DNA of 64,000 nt from Gracilibacillus orientalis (GTDB taxonomy: Bacteria > Bacillota > Bacilli > Bacillales > Amphibacillaceae): assembly GCF_900114645.1 (NCBI RefSeq), contig NZ_FOTR01000011.1, forward strand, positions 1 to 64,000. Reading direction: 5' to 3'. The notes beneath the pieces were generated by a model that searched no databases, was not told the origin of the DNA, and saw nothing but the letters and a program-made list of their open reading frames with translations. This document shows positions 18,362 through 26,933 of the stretch, piece by piece; position 1 is the stretch's first letter, and each line of letters begins with the position of its first letter. The position numbers were made by a program, and so were the translations under genes.

Positions 18362-18988
18362 CTATGAACTAGTCTTTTTATTGCTTGCTGCTTCTTTCTT
18401 ATTTTCACTTCTACCCTCAACAACACCCTCACTCTTCAAAACACTGGCAATGGTACCGAAGAAACATTTGACATCCAAAGAGAAGCCCATTTCCCTAACA
18501 TACTCCCCATCCAACTTGGCCTTTATTTTTATTGGAAGTTCATCTCTACCATTAATCTGAGCCCATCCAGTTAAACCTGGTGGCACATCATTAGCCCCAT
18601 ACTTATCCCGTTCAGCGATCAAGTCATACTGATTCCAAAGCGCTGGCCTAGGGCCAATAATACTCATTTGACCAATAAAAATATTCCAGATTTGAGGTAG
18701 CTCATCAAGTGAAGTCTTTCTCAAAAGTTTCCCCATTCTAGTAATGTACTGCACTGGATTTTCTAGCAAATGAGTTGGCGTGTCCTTTGGTGTATCAAAT
18801 CTCATCGTACGAAACTTTAACATATTAAAAAGTGTTTTATTAATTCCGACACGCTCTTGCTTGAATAGGACAGGACCTTTTGAATCTAATTTAATTCCTA
18901 CAATAAGAATAAAAAAAATGGGGGATAGTATAACCAACCCTATTAAAGAAATAACAATATCTATAAACCTTTTTATTTTTATGTACAT
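18362..18988 (-). CDS. Initiating undecaprenyl-phosphate sugar phosphotransferase (EpsL/WbaP-type)
   Basis: This 208-residue monotopic membrane protein transfers the first sugar-1-phosphate to undecaprenyl phosphate. It has one N-terminal hydrophobic helix (IDIVISLIGLVILSPIFFILI). The core motifs follow: GPVLFKQERVG, MLKFRTMR, KTSLDELPQIWNI, MSIIGPRPAL and PGLTGWAQINGR. The length is that of the minimal PglC/EpsL type. It is followed by the repeat-unit assembly genes and preceded by a 550-base gap, so a new transcript may begin before it. Confidence 0.9.
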   Translation of the reverse strand: MYIKIKRFIDIVISLIGLVILSPIFFILIVGIKLDSKGPVLFKQERVGINKTLFNMLKFRTMRFDTPKDTPTHLLENPVQYITRMGKLLRKTSLDELPQIWNIFIGQMSIIGPRPALWNQYDLIAERDKYGANDVPPGLTGWAQINGRDELPIKIKAKLDGEYVREMGFSLDVKCFFGTIASVLKSEGVVEGRSENKKEAASNKKTSS

Positions 18989-19538
18989 TTCCGTTACACT
19001 CCTCGAAAGTTTTTTAGTTCGTTAGTACTTAATTAAAGCACTCTTTCAACGAACTATAACTAATCAACTAAATTAAATATCAATTTAAATAGGATAGCCA
19101 CCTCATAATTTCTATTCAATCATTTAAACAAACACAAAATAGATATTTACTTCTTCGCCAAGTTTCTTCCTTCAACCAACCACTAGAAAAGACCATTAAC
19201 TTAGACAAAATTCAAAAGTGGAACACTCCCGGCGTATAAGAACATCACTACATTAAACAACTCCATCGAATGTTTAACTTCCTCGCTTAGAACTAAGATC
19301 ACCTAAATAATGGATTTGTAATTATTGAACAAATATACCCTTACGAATAAGGAGCATCTTCCCCGTCTCACACCACACCTCGACAAACTCCCACAGTTAT
19401 GACCGAGTACCTCTATTGATAAAAGTTAAGAGGACAATACCCTATCTATCAATTTTTTCTACAATGTAATATAACCTTCGCAATGTAAAGTAATAAATGT
19501 TAAAATTATTTATCATAATACATTACAAAGATTATCTA
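18989..19538. other. Long non-coding gap inside the EPS locus
   Basis: There are 550 bases between the CapD/EpsC-type gene and the sugar-transferase gene with no open frame carrying a ribosome binding site on either strand. In other Bacilli an antiterminator RNA (EAR) or an internal promoter lies at a comparable position in eps operons, but I cannot recognise such an element here. It probably holds an internal promoter for the assembly genes. Confidence 0.5.
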
Positions 19539-21371
19539 TTATTTAGCTATTTCTACTTTTTTCTTACTCTCTGCGTATACAACATCCATCAACAGTTCTT
19601 TTAACTGCTTTTTATTCTTATAACTAGTGAAACTAGCAATCAATTCCAATAAGTGTATTCTTTCCACTTCTATAGTCTTCCCAACATAAATCTTCTCAAA
19701 AATTGCTTCAGGATGAACCTCATCTTTCCCAAGCAACTCCTCATACATCTTCTCACCAGGTCTAATACCGGTAAATTCTATCGGGATTTCTTCTTCCGTA
19801 TATCCAGATAGTTTAATAAGGTTCTTTGCTAAATCTACTATTCTTACAGGTTCACCCATATCCAACACAAAAGTTTCTCCACCTTCTGCTAAAGTACCAG
19901 CCTGTATTACAAGTCTTGACGCTTCTGGAATAGTCATAAAATAGCGTGTCATATCTGGATGTGTGACCGTCACCGGTCCACCTTCTTCAATTTGTTTTTT
20001 AAATAATGGGATTACACTACCACGACTACCAAGTACGTTACCAAATCGTACCGCAACAAATTTCGATTTACTTCGGGTTGCTAAGTCTTGAACAACCATT
20101 TCCGCGATTCGCTTAGTTGCTCCCATTACATTTGTAGGATTAACGGCTTTATCAGTGGAAACTAAAACAAAAGTATGAGTGCCAAATTCATCTGCCGCTT
20201 CCGCTACATTTTTCGTTCCAATAATATTATTTTTTACTGCTTCATGTGGATTATATTCCATTAATGGTACATGTTTATGCGCTGCTGCATGATAAATAAT
20301 TCTTGGGTTGTGCTCTTGTACAATTTCAAAGATTCGTTCACGATCTTGTACATCTGCAATTATTGGCAAAATTTCGATATCTTTTTGTTGACATTTTTGT
20401 CGAAGCTCCATATCAATAGAATAAATACTGAATTCACCATGTCCAACTAATAATATTTTCGAAGGTGTGAATCGCGTTAATTGTCTACAAATCTCCGATC
20501 CTATCGATCCACCTGCACCAGTAACCATGACTGTATTACCCGTTACATACTCTGAAATAGAGTTAATGTCTAACTCAACAGGTTCTCTACCCAATACATC
20601 TTCTACATCAACATTTTTTAGTGAACTTACTGAAATTTTTCCTGACACAATGTCTTCTATCTTTGGAACCATCTGTACTTTTACATTAGTACTGTTACAA
20701 ATGGCAACTAATTCTGATAATGCACCATTTGTTAAAGATGGAATCGCAATCACCACATGATCGATTTCTAGATTTTTCACTAAATCTGGGATTTCTTTTG
20801 TACTCCCTGCTACAGGAAGGTCATACAATTGCATTTTATGTTTTGCCATATCGTCATCCGCAAATGCAACAGGTAATAGATCAGTATGTTGTTGTTCATT
20901 CTTTAATTGTCTAGCAATCATCGCCCCAGCTGCGCCAGCCCCGACTATTAATGTACGATCTCTATTTTCCTTGTCTTGCAGATATTGATCACGGTAAACT
21001 CTCCAAACAAATCTTGAGCCACCAATTAAGATAATATGTAATAACCACGTTACAAGAAGAGCTCTTCTGTAAATAGTGAAATCATTAGCTAAAAATTGTA
21101 CAATCCCTGTCGCCACTATTGTGAAAGTGATTGCCTTCACAATTGCGATTAATTCCCCTATACTCGCATAAGCCCAAACTTTATGGTACAGCTTATAGAC
21201 AAACGCAAAAAAGTGATGAAACAATAGTAAGGCGATCGCTGTAATCGCCATTGTTCCAACTTCAAAGTATGGAATATCAGGGTAAACAATCCATGAAGCT
21301 ATAAAAATCGCTGTACTAACAATCAGAGAATCTAATAACATTAATAATAAAATTCGTTTTTTATAACCCAT
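19539..21371 (-). CDS. Nucleoside-diphosphate sugar 4,6-dehydratase, CapD/EpsC-type
   Basis: The 610-residue membrane-anchored SDR has four N-terminal hydrophobic helices (residues about 5-110), a CoA-binding-like domain with VGAGAAGAMIAR, and a C-terminal dehydratase domain with TGAGGSIGSEICRQL. The catalytic region reads STDKAVNPTNVMGATKR, giving the Met-xxx-Lys arrangement known from PglF/CapE relatives in place of Tyr-xxx-Lys. These enzymes convert UDP-GlcNAc to a 4-keto-6-deoxy sugar. ATG 21371 is preferred because GGAAGGG lies nine bases upstream; the in-frame ATG at 21389 precedes that RBS. It follows galU by 27 bases. Confidence 0.88.
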   Translation of the reverse strand: MGYKKRILLLMLLDSLIVSTAIFIASWIVYPDIPYFEVGTMAITAIALLLFHHFFAFVYKLYHKVWAYASIGELIAIVKAITFTIVATGIVQFLANDFTIYRRALLVTWLLHIILIGGSRFVWRVYRDQYLQDKENRDRTLIVGAGAAGAMIARQLKNEQQHTDLLPVAFADDDMAKHKMQLYDLPVAGSTKEIPDLVKNLEIDHVVIAIPSLTNGALSELVAICNSTNVKVQMVPKIEDIVSGKISVSSLKNVDVEDVLGREPVELDINSISEYVTGNTVMVTGAGGSIGSEICRQLTRFTPSKILLVGHGEFSIYSIDMELRQKCQQKDIEILPIIADVQDRERIFEIVQEHNPRIIYHAAAHKHVPLMEYNPHEAVKNNIIGTKNVAEAADEFGTHTFVLVSTDKAVNPTNVMGATKRIAEMVVQDLATRSKSKFVAVRFGNVLGSRGSVIPLFKKQIEEGGPVTVTHPDMTRYFMTIPEASRLVIQAGTLAEGGETFVLDMGEPVRIVDLAKNLIKLSGYTEEEIPIEFTGIRPGEKMYEELLGKDEVHPEAIFEKIYVGKTIEVERIHLLELIASFTSYKNKKQLKELLMDVVYAESKKKVEIAK

Positions 21372-21398
21372 TTGGGCCATCCCTTCCATGGTTCAGAA

Positions 21399-22283
21399 TT
21401 ATTGTTTTACCTTGCTGCTTCCCACAGCTAATTGGTTAATGATTTTTTGCACTTCATCCCCAATTTCGTCATTTTGCAGTGCAAATTCGATCGTTGTTTT
21501 GATAAATCCTAGCTTTTCGCCAACGTCATAACGTTTGCCGGCAAAGTCATACGCGAATACACTTTGAGATTCATTTAATCGCTGAATCGCATCGGTTAAT
21601 TGAATCTCGCCACCAGCACCTACTTCTTTCTGTTCTAAATATTGAAAAATAGTAGGTGATAATACGTAACGTCCCATTATTGCTAGGTTGGATGGTGCTG
21701 TTCCAGGTTTAGGTTTTTCAACAAATTTATTTACCGAATAGTTATCACCATGCTGTTCCTTTGGATCAACAATTCCATAACGGTGTGTTTCATGCTCTGG
21801 AACCTGTTGCACACCAATAACTGATCCACCTGTACTTTCGTATTCATTGATTAATTGCTTTAGACATGGGGTTTCCGACTGAACAATGTCATCGCCAAGT
21901 AATACTGCGAATGGTTCGTCGCCAATAAATTTACGTGCACACCATACAGCATGTCCTAAGCCTAAAGGTTCTTTTTGACGTATGTAGTGAATATCCACTT
22001 CTGCTGGTTGCTTCGTCTTTTCTAATAGATCAAACTTACCTTTCTTCAATAGGTTATCTTCTAATTCAAAATTATGGTCGAAATGGTCTTCAATTGCACG
22101 CTTACCTTTACCGGTTACAATTATAATATCTTCTATTCCAGATGCAATCGCTTCTTCTACTATATATTGTATCGTTGGTTTATCGACAATTGGTAAAATT
22201 TCCTTCGGCATCGCTTTCGTGGCAGGTAAGAATCTAGTTCCTAGTCCTGCTGCTGGAATGATCGCTTTTCTTACTTTTTTCAT
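21399..22283 (-). CDS. galU: UTP-glucose-1-phosphate uridylyltransferase
   Basis: This enzyme makes UDP-glucose, a donor or precursor for EPS and teichoic acids. The 294-residue protein shows [18 protein letters not shown] at the N-terminus, [39 protein letters not shown] and FVEKPKPG, all in GalU/GtaB order and length. It precedes the CapD/EpsC-type gene in the same direction, probably as one transcript. Confidence 0.93.
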   Translation of the reverse strand: MKKVRKAIIPAAGLGTRFLPATKAMPKEILPIVDKPTIQYIVEEAIASGIEDIIIVTGKGKRAIEDHFDHNFELEDNLLKKGKFDLLEKTKQPAEVDIHYIRQKEPLGLGHAVWCARKFIGDEPFAVLLGDDIVQSETPCLKQLINEYESTGGSVIGVQQVPEHETHRYGIVDPKEQHGDNYSVNKFVEKPKPGTAPSNLAIMGRYVLSPTIFQYLEQKEVGAGGEIQLTDAIQRLNESQSVFAYDFAGKRYDVGEKLGFIKTTIEFALQNDEIGDEVQKIINQLAVGSSKVKQ

Positions 22284-22369
22284 AATAGATAACAGTCCTC
22301 CAAAACATATTTAAACATTCAACTAAAATGCACCTTTAAAAGTTAACTCTAACAGATAGTTCTTCACAA

Positions 22370-23137
22370 CTAAAAAATTCCCATAATCTTCTTTCTTTTT
22401 ATTTTCTCTGGGACATCGCCTACTACATGATCCCCATTCACTAAGCATTGCGCATTTTCCATAAACCAGTAAACCAGTGAAGTACCATAATTATCTTTGA
22501 TAACTCCATGTGCTTCTTGCATCACAAAACCTCTACTCGTTATATTATGCGCATCAGATGCAATAAAATGCGTTAAGTTTGCTTCAATTAACTGCAGGCT
22601 GAATTTCTTGATTTTCTTACCAAATCTCCCTGCGACGCTTGCTGCGGTAACTTGGGTTAGCGTACCATTGCTTACCAAATCATATAAAATATTAGGATTT
22701 TCGATTAATTCTTTGTTGCGTTCTGGGTGTACAATAATCGGTTTGATTCCTTGCAATTGTAAATCAAACATTAATTGTTTCGTATATCGCGGCACATGAT
22801 TGGATGGAAACTCTACGAATAAATATCCGCTTGTATCATTTAGTGGTAGCAGTTGTCCGTTCTCTAAGTCATCTAACATATCTCCGTTTATGCGTGTTTC
22901 TTGTCCTGGAAGAATGGTAAGAGGAATAGCTTCTGCTTGTAATCTATCATTTAATTGATCCACGGCTACTAATATATCTTCTTTATAGTTATCATAGCTA
23001 CCATTTAAGTGGTGCGGTGTGGCAATAATCGTGTTAATCCCTTGTGATACGGCACTTTTTGCCATTTGAACACTGTCTTCCATATGTTTCGCACCGTCAT
23101 CCACACCAGGAAGGATATGACAATGAATATCGATCAT
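22370..23137 (-). CDS. PHP-type protein tyrosine phosphatase (YwqE/CpsB/CapC), intact
   Basis: Manganese-dependent phosphatases of this family remove phosphate from the Tyr cluster of the cognate BY-kinase and so tune EPS chain length. All expected metal ligands are visible: H5 and H7 in MIDIHCHILPG, D13/D14, H42/H43 in ATPHH, E80 in LPGQE, H137 in VHPERN, and D195/H197 in SDAHN. The length of 255 matches YwqE. A 136-base gap separates it from the pseudo-phosphatase copy upstream; it precedes galU by 86 bases. Confidence 0.92.
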   Translation of the reverse strand: MIDIHCHILPGVDDGAKHMEDSVQMAKSAVSQGINTIIATPHHLNGSYDNYKEDILVAVDQLNDRLQAEAIPLTILPGQETRINGDMLDDLENGQLLPLNDTSGYLFVEFPSNHVPRYTKQLMFDLQLQGIKPIIVHPERNKELIENPNILYDLVSNGTLTQVTAASVAGRFGKKIKKFSLQLIEANLTHFIASDAHNITSRGFVMQEAHGVIKDNYGTSLVYWFMENAQCLVNGDHVVGDVPEKIKRKKIMGIF

Positions 23138-23273
23138 ATCAATTCATCGTCCTTTCTTATTAAAATATAAACTTTTTTGTCAGAATATCATGTTAAAGTA
23201 TAACAGGAAACAAACGAAATGGAAATAGGATTTAAATGATGATTTTTGCCGAATCAAGGTTTAATTAACCTTT

Positions 23274-24035
23274 TCAAATCAAACCAAATAGTTTCTTCTT
23301 TTTAATTCTAGCTGGTTCTTCTCCTTGAACCATTTTATTATCCAAGAGTAAACTCATGTTTTCCCGTAATACATACCACTGGTTGAAAGAAGTATTCCGC
23401 TTTATCATCTTCCACGCAGGTTCCAAGTAATATTCTTTTGCTTCTGAGGTGTCTGAACCAACGAAATGGACCAGATTACTCTTCACAAATTGTTGGGTTA
23501 ACTTTTGCAATTTCTTACCGTTCTTGCCAGCTATACTTTTAGCACTCACTTGTACTAATGCACCATTCTTCACCATACTGTAGAGATTATCATCATCTTC
23601 CTGAATCTGCAGATTTTTTTCAGGATTAACAAGCACAGGTTTATAACCTTTTAATTGTAGTTCATAGCACAATTGTTTGGTATATTCCGGAATGTAATCA
23701 TACATTAATTCAATGAAGACATATTTAGGCTCTGTACCATAAGTAATTAAACTACCATTTTCTATGTCATCTTCTAGATTTCCATAGATACGGATTGTTT
23801 GTCCAGGAATGATTTCCACGTTTATATTTTCTTCCACTAGTTGTTGATTGATTTTCTCAACAAGACTGATAATAGTGTCTTTATTGACTTCTTGTTTTTC
23901 TTGTATGTATCTGGGTGCTGCAATGATTTTTCTCACCCCCGCTTTTTCCGCTTCTTTCACTATTGCGATCGACGAAGAAATATTTGCCACACTTTCTTTG
24001 TTAATTGGAAGAATATATGGATTGATATCCAACAT
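23274..24035 (-). CDS. Catalytically dead paralogue of the PHP tyrosine phosphatase
   Basis: From ATG 24035 this 253-residue protein aligns without gaps to the intact phosphatase next to it over at least the first 200 residues. Nearly every metal-binding residue is replaced: H5 to N, H7 to Y, D13 to K, D14 to E, H42 to R, H43 to Y, E80 to T, H137 to N and H197 to S. Only D195 and R82 remain. Core and surface blocks such as GYKPVLVNPEKN and the KKKKLFG tail are kept and the frame is open, so it looks maintained rather than decaying. AAGGG lies eight bases before ATG 24035. A binding-only regulator of the BY-kinase is my inference. Confidence 0.85.
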   Translation of the reverse strand: MLDINPYILPINKESVANISSSIAIVKEAEKAGVRKIIAAPRYIQEKQEVNKDTIISLVEKINQQLVEENINVEIIPGQTIRIYGNLEDDIENGSLITYGTEPKYVFIELMYDYIPEYTKQLCYELQLKGYKPVLVNPEKNLQIQEDDDNLYSMVKNGALVQVSAKSIAGKNGKKLQKLTQQFVKSNLVHFVGSDTSEAKEYYLEPAWKMIKRNTSFNQWYVLRENMSLLLDNKMVQGEEPARIKKKKLFGLI

Positions 24036-24198
24036 ATGCACCACCCTTTCCCGTCATTCTATTCACTCACATAAGACCTTAGTCCTATCATATATAAAGA
24101 ATAGCATATCCATTGCTATTAGGAAAGTGTTAACAATTTCAGTCCCTCATCATATACACATTAGTTTAACAACCTTTTTTTATGGGGATTCATTCATA

Positions 24199-24245
24199 AA
24201 AAAATACCTTTCGACCATTTTAATTAGTCGAAAGGTATTTTTTAG
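24199..24245 (-). terminator. Rho-independent terminator after the BY-kinase gene
   Basis: On the minus strand a 14-bp stem (AAATACCTTTCGAC / GTCGAAAGGTATTT) is followed by seven T. It directly follows the kinase stop at 24242 and closes the adaptor-kinase unit, so the phosphatase genes and EPS assembly genes need their own promoters or read-through. Confidence 0.9.
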
Positions 24246-24934
24246 TTTCCGTAATAGTAGTAGTGACCTTTTTTCTGTTCACGGTCATTTAGTACAACAC
24301 CTAATAGTTTCGCATTACCAACTTCTAACAGATCTTTTGCCTTTGTGGCAGCATCGTATTCTGTCTGTTTACTACGAACAACCATTACTGCACCATCACA
24401 AATATTAGCAAGAATTTGTGCATCGGTTACTGCTAATACTGGTGGTGTATCAAAAAGCACGATATCATAATCCAGTCCAGCATTAGAAATAAGATTTTCC
24501 ATCGCTTTAGATCCTAACAATTCAGATGGATTCGGCGGGATCGGCCCACACGTTAATAAATCAAGTCCTGCCACATCACTGCTCGTAACAGATTCACGTA
24601 ATTCTGTTTCACCCACCAGTACACTACTTAATCCTCTACGATTATCAATTCGGAAAGTATAGTGTAATGTTGGTTTACGCATATCCGCATCAATGAGCAA
24701 TACTTTCTTTCCTTGCTGGGCAAACACGATGGCCAAGTTCGCCGTTGTAGACGACTTCCCTTCTGAAGGTCCAGAAGATGTCACAAGTATGTTTTTAAGT
24801 TCTCCATCTACAGCTGAGAATTGCAAGTTCGTTCGAATCGTTTTATATTGTTCTGAAATAGGAGAACGCGGGTTCATCTTTGTAATTAAATGTCTTACAT
24901 TATTTAATTTAAACTGTTTTTTTCCTCTGGCCAC
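24242..24934 (-). CDS. Bacterial tyrosine kinase (BY-kinase, CapB/YwqD/EpsB-type)
   Basis: The cytoplasmic kinase autophosphorylates on a C-terminal Tyr cluster and controls polymer length with its membrane adaptor. Motifs in the 230-residue protein: Walker A GPSEGKSS (K60), Walker A' LLIDADMRKP (D82, D84), Walker B IVLFDTPP (D162), and the tail with Y225-Y228. The GTG start has GGGGGAA upstream and overlaps the adaptor gene by 26 bases, the usual split adaptor/kinase form of Firmicutes. A terminator follows at once. Confidence 0.93.
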   Translation of the reverse strand: MARGKKQFKLNNVRHLITKMNPRSPISEQYKTIRTNLQFSAVDGELKNILVTSSGPSEGKSSTTANLAIVFAQQGKKVLLIDADMRKPTLHYTFRIDNRRGLSSVLVGETELRESVTSSDVAGLDLLTCGPIPPNPSELLGSKAMENLISNAGLDYDIVLFDTPPVLAVTDAQILANICDGAVMVVRSKQTEYDAATKAKDLLEVGNAKLLGVVLNDREQKKGHYYYYGN

Positions 24935-25673
24935 TTACGTTCCCCCTCTCCTTTGTTTGATTGATCGAAACGGGCTTACCCATCGACATCATATCTTTTT
25001 CCTCAATATGCGAGACTACTCCGAGAATCGGTAATTCCAATTTGTCCTCCACATCTTGCTCGGTTTTAACTGTGTTGTCTAAGTATTCAAACAAGAACGC
25101 TAAACCTACCCCAACCATTGCCCCAAGTACCATCGCAATTGCTATGTTAAGCAGTGGTTTCGGATTCACGGGTGACGGATTTGCTGGTACAACCGCTTCG
25201 GATAAGACATTCGCATTGCTAACGTTCATTAATTCTGGTAAGTCTTCACGAAAAACTTCCACCGTCGTATTAGCTATTTCCGCCGCTACTGCCGGATCAT
25301 AGTCCGTTGCCGTTAACGTAACAACCTGTGAGCTCTCTGAGTTAGATAAAGATATTTTTTCACTCAACGCTAATGTCGAAATCGTTAAGTTCATTTCATC
25401 CACTACTTGATCCAATATTCGATTACTAGTGATGATATCGTTATATGTATTGATTATTTCTACGTTGGATCGAATTTGGTTAAGGTCGACATTACTTGTC
25501 TCATTTGTATCTTGATTGACGATAAATTGTGTACTAGATTGATAAGTTGGTGTTAAAACAAAAAAACTAAGGATTGCGCTGATCCCGGCAGCGCCAACAA
25601 TTAATAATATAATCAGTAATAAACGTTTCTTCAGGACTTCGAAAATCTCTTTCAGTGATATCGTTTCTTCCAT
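24909..25673 (-). CDS. Wzz-type chain-length adaptor and BY-kinase activator (CapA/YwqC/EpsA-type)
   Basis: The 254-residue protein has the Wzz layout: a first membrane helix at about 18-38 (LLLIILLIVGAAGISAILSFF), an extracellular domain, a proline-rich PANPSPVNPKP before the second helix at about 176-196, and a cytoplasmic tail that contacts the kinase. It recruits and activates the BY-kinase encoded by the overlapping downstream gene. A good promoter and the terminator of the LuxR-type regulator lie upstream, so the pair forms its own transcription unit. Confidence 0.9.
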   Translation of the reverse strand: MEETISLKEIFEVLKKRLLLIILLIVGAAGISAILSFFVLTPTYQSSTQFIVNQDTNETSNVDLNQIRSNVEIINTYNDIITSNRILDQVVDEMNLTISTLALSEKISLSNSESSQVVTLTATDYDPAVAAEIANTTVEVFREDLPELMNVSNANVLSEAVVPANPSPVNPKPLLNIAIAMVLGAMVGVGLAFLFEYLDNTVKTEQDVEDKLELPILGVVSHIEEKDMMSMGKPVSINQTKERGNVSGQRKKTV

Positions 25674-25748
25674 TATTCGTTACCTCCGCATATAGTTCTT
25701 TCAGATGAAGTCTATCGCTATATTGTATACGATCACACCATAAACGAA

Positions 25749-25778
25749 ATTATAACATAAACTGTTTTTATTTGTCAT
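25749..25778 (-). promoter_or_regulatory. Sigma-A promoter for the adaptor-kinase unit
   Basis: On the minus strand ATGACA (5 of 6 to TTGACA) and TATAAT are separated by 18 bases, and TG sits one base before the -10 (extended -10). The first base after the -10 lies about 75 bases upstream of the adaptor start. Confidence 0.65.
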
Positions 25779-25829
25779 AATTATCTTGTGATTTTTTGTG
25801 AATTTTCTAGGTACTATTTGTTATACTCG

Positions 25830-25867
25830 TATAAAAAGAAGCCTGCGTTATCTATCAACACAGACTT
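25830..25867 (-). terminator. Rho-independent terminator after the LuxR-type regulator
   Basis: On the minus strand AAGTCTGTGTT pairs with AACGCAGGCTT (11 bp with two G-U pairs, 7-base loop), followed by CTTTTTAT. It begins about 8 bases after the regulator's stop codon and insulates the EPS genes from the riboswitch-controlled transcript. Confidence 0.75.
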
Positions 25868-25874
25868 TGATTCA

Positions 25875-26504
25875 TTACGATACATGGAACCATTGATTCT
25901 TTAGTGCTGTAATCACCGCATTCGTTCGATCAGGTACTTCTAATTTTCTTAAGATCGAACTGATGTGATTTTTAACCGTTTTGTCGGTAATATATAATTT
26001 CTGACTGATACGGTTGTTACTATATCCTTGTGTTAAGAGTTCCATCACTTCCCATTCACGATTGGTGAATACACCCACTGGCCGCCTTTCTTTGCGACTA
26101 TGAATGTCACGGTAGTCTCCTAATAGAACTTGACTTAAATCCTCATGAATATAGTGTTGTCCAGATATAATCTTTTGAATGGCATGAACTAGCTCTTTCT
26201 TCTCCATTCCATTAAAGAAGTAACCATTAAGGTCCATTTTAAATAACTCTGTAAGGCTTGGATGATTGGCATCTTCTGTCCATACAATAATTTGCTTGTT
26301 GTTTTTCATGTATGTATTAATTAGGCTCATGGTATCTACATTTGTATCAATATCAATGATGAGCAGGTCGATAATATAGTCTCGGAGTTTTTCTTGTTGT
26401 TTCGGTTCAACCGCAATGATATTATAAGATTCAAACTCATTCGAAAGCACCCCTACTAAACCTTCTCGAAAAATAGAAGTTTCTTTCACTATTGCTATAC
26501 GCAT
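25875..26504 (-). CDS. NarL/LuxR-family response regulator with degenerate receiver
   Basis: The 209-residue protein has an N-terminal receiver-like domain (1-115) and a C-terminal LuxR helix-turn-helix (about 143-205: FTNREWEVMELLTQGYSNNRISQKLYITDKTVKNHISSIL). The phospho-acceptor position D51 and T76 are present. The acidic pair that binds magnesium is K7-E8 and the conserved Lys is N98, so normal phosphorylation is doubtful. No histidine kinase gene is adjacent. A c-di-GMP-I riboswitch and terminator lie in its leader. Its position before the EPS genes suggests it controls them, which is inference. AGGAGG precedes the ATG by eight bases. Confidence 0.85.
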   Translation of the reverse strand: MRIAIVKETSIFREGLVGVLSNEFESYNIIAVEPKQQEKLRDYIIDLLIIDIDTNVDTMSLINTYMKNNKQIIVWTEDANHPSLTELFKMDLNGYFFNGMEKKELVHAIQKIISGQHYIHEDLSQVLLGDYRDIHSRKERRPVGVFTNREWEVMELLTQGYSNNRISQKLYITDKTVKNHISSILRKLEVPDRTNAVITALKNQWFHVS

Positions 26505-26527
26505 TGATATTTCCTCCTGTTTTCCTT

Positions 26528-26570
26528 TTTTAAAATAAAAGGCTATTTCTGATAGTGCAGAAACAGCCTA
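26528..26570 (-). terminator. Intrinsic terminator of the riboswitch expression platform
   Basis: On the minus strand AGGCTGTTTCTG pairs with CAGAAATAGCCT (one mismatch, 6-base loop), followed by TTTTATTTT. It lies between the aptamer and the regulator start and has no gene directly upstream to terminate, so it is best read as the switch that decides read-through into the regulator. Confidence 0.75.
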
Positions 26571-26597
26571 AAACAACTTCCGTATACGTTTAAATAA

Positions 26598-26680
26598 TTT
26601 AGGTAACCAGGCCATCATAGGTAATTATACCCTTAGACCCTAGGCTTTGCGTCCTGTCTTTTCAAACAGTTTGCCTTTTT
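26598..26680 (-). ncRNA. Cyclic di-GMP-I (GEMM-I) riboswitch aptamer
   Basis: Read on the minus strand, the conserved GEMM-I elements occur in order. GGCAAAC (26675-26669) is followed by a short hairpin with a GAAA-containing loop. Then comes GACGCAAAGCC, then a CTAA segment and TACCTATGATGG, ending in CTGGTTACC (26609-26602). The tetraloop and receptor-like spacing fit the class. A terminator hairpin and the LuxR-type gene follow. c-di-GMP should decide whether the regulator mRNA is completed; on or off cannot be told without folding. The boundaries are approximate. Confidence 0.85.
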
Positions 26681-26933
26681 CTCACTATTCTATTCTGTCT
26701 TTCATGATACATCTTTCCTATTATCTTTTCAATATTAAGGGAGAAATAACTACAAAAATAAGCACTTTAACCTATTAATTGCTAATTTATTGGTAATTAA
26801 TCATGGGTACGGACTTGTTTTTTGTCTTTTTTTGTCGTCAATCTGAAACATAGTTCTTTATACTTTAATATAGCTTCAAAAAAAATGTTTTTATGACACA
26901 GAAATAACTTAATATAGTAGCTTTTAACTTCTC

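Noticed and set aside
18989-19538. An EAR-type antitermination RNA in the EPS gap.
   Set aside because: No conserved EAR elements could be recognised by eye; only the position is suggestive.
23848-24408. A 186-residue plus-strand frame opposite the kinase and pseudo-phosphatase.
   Set aside because: It is antisense to two well supported genes, spans a terminator and has no RBS.
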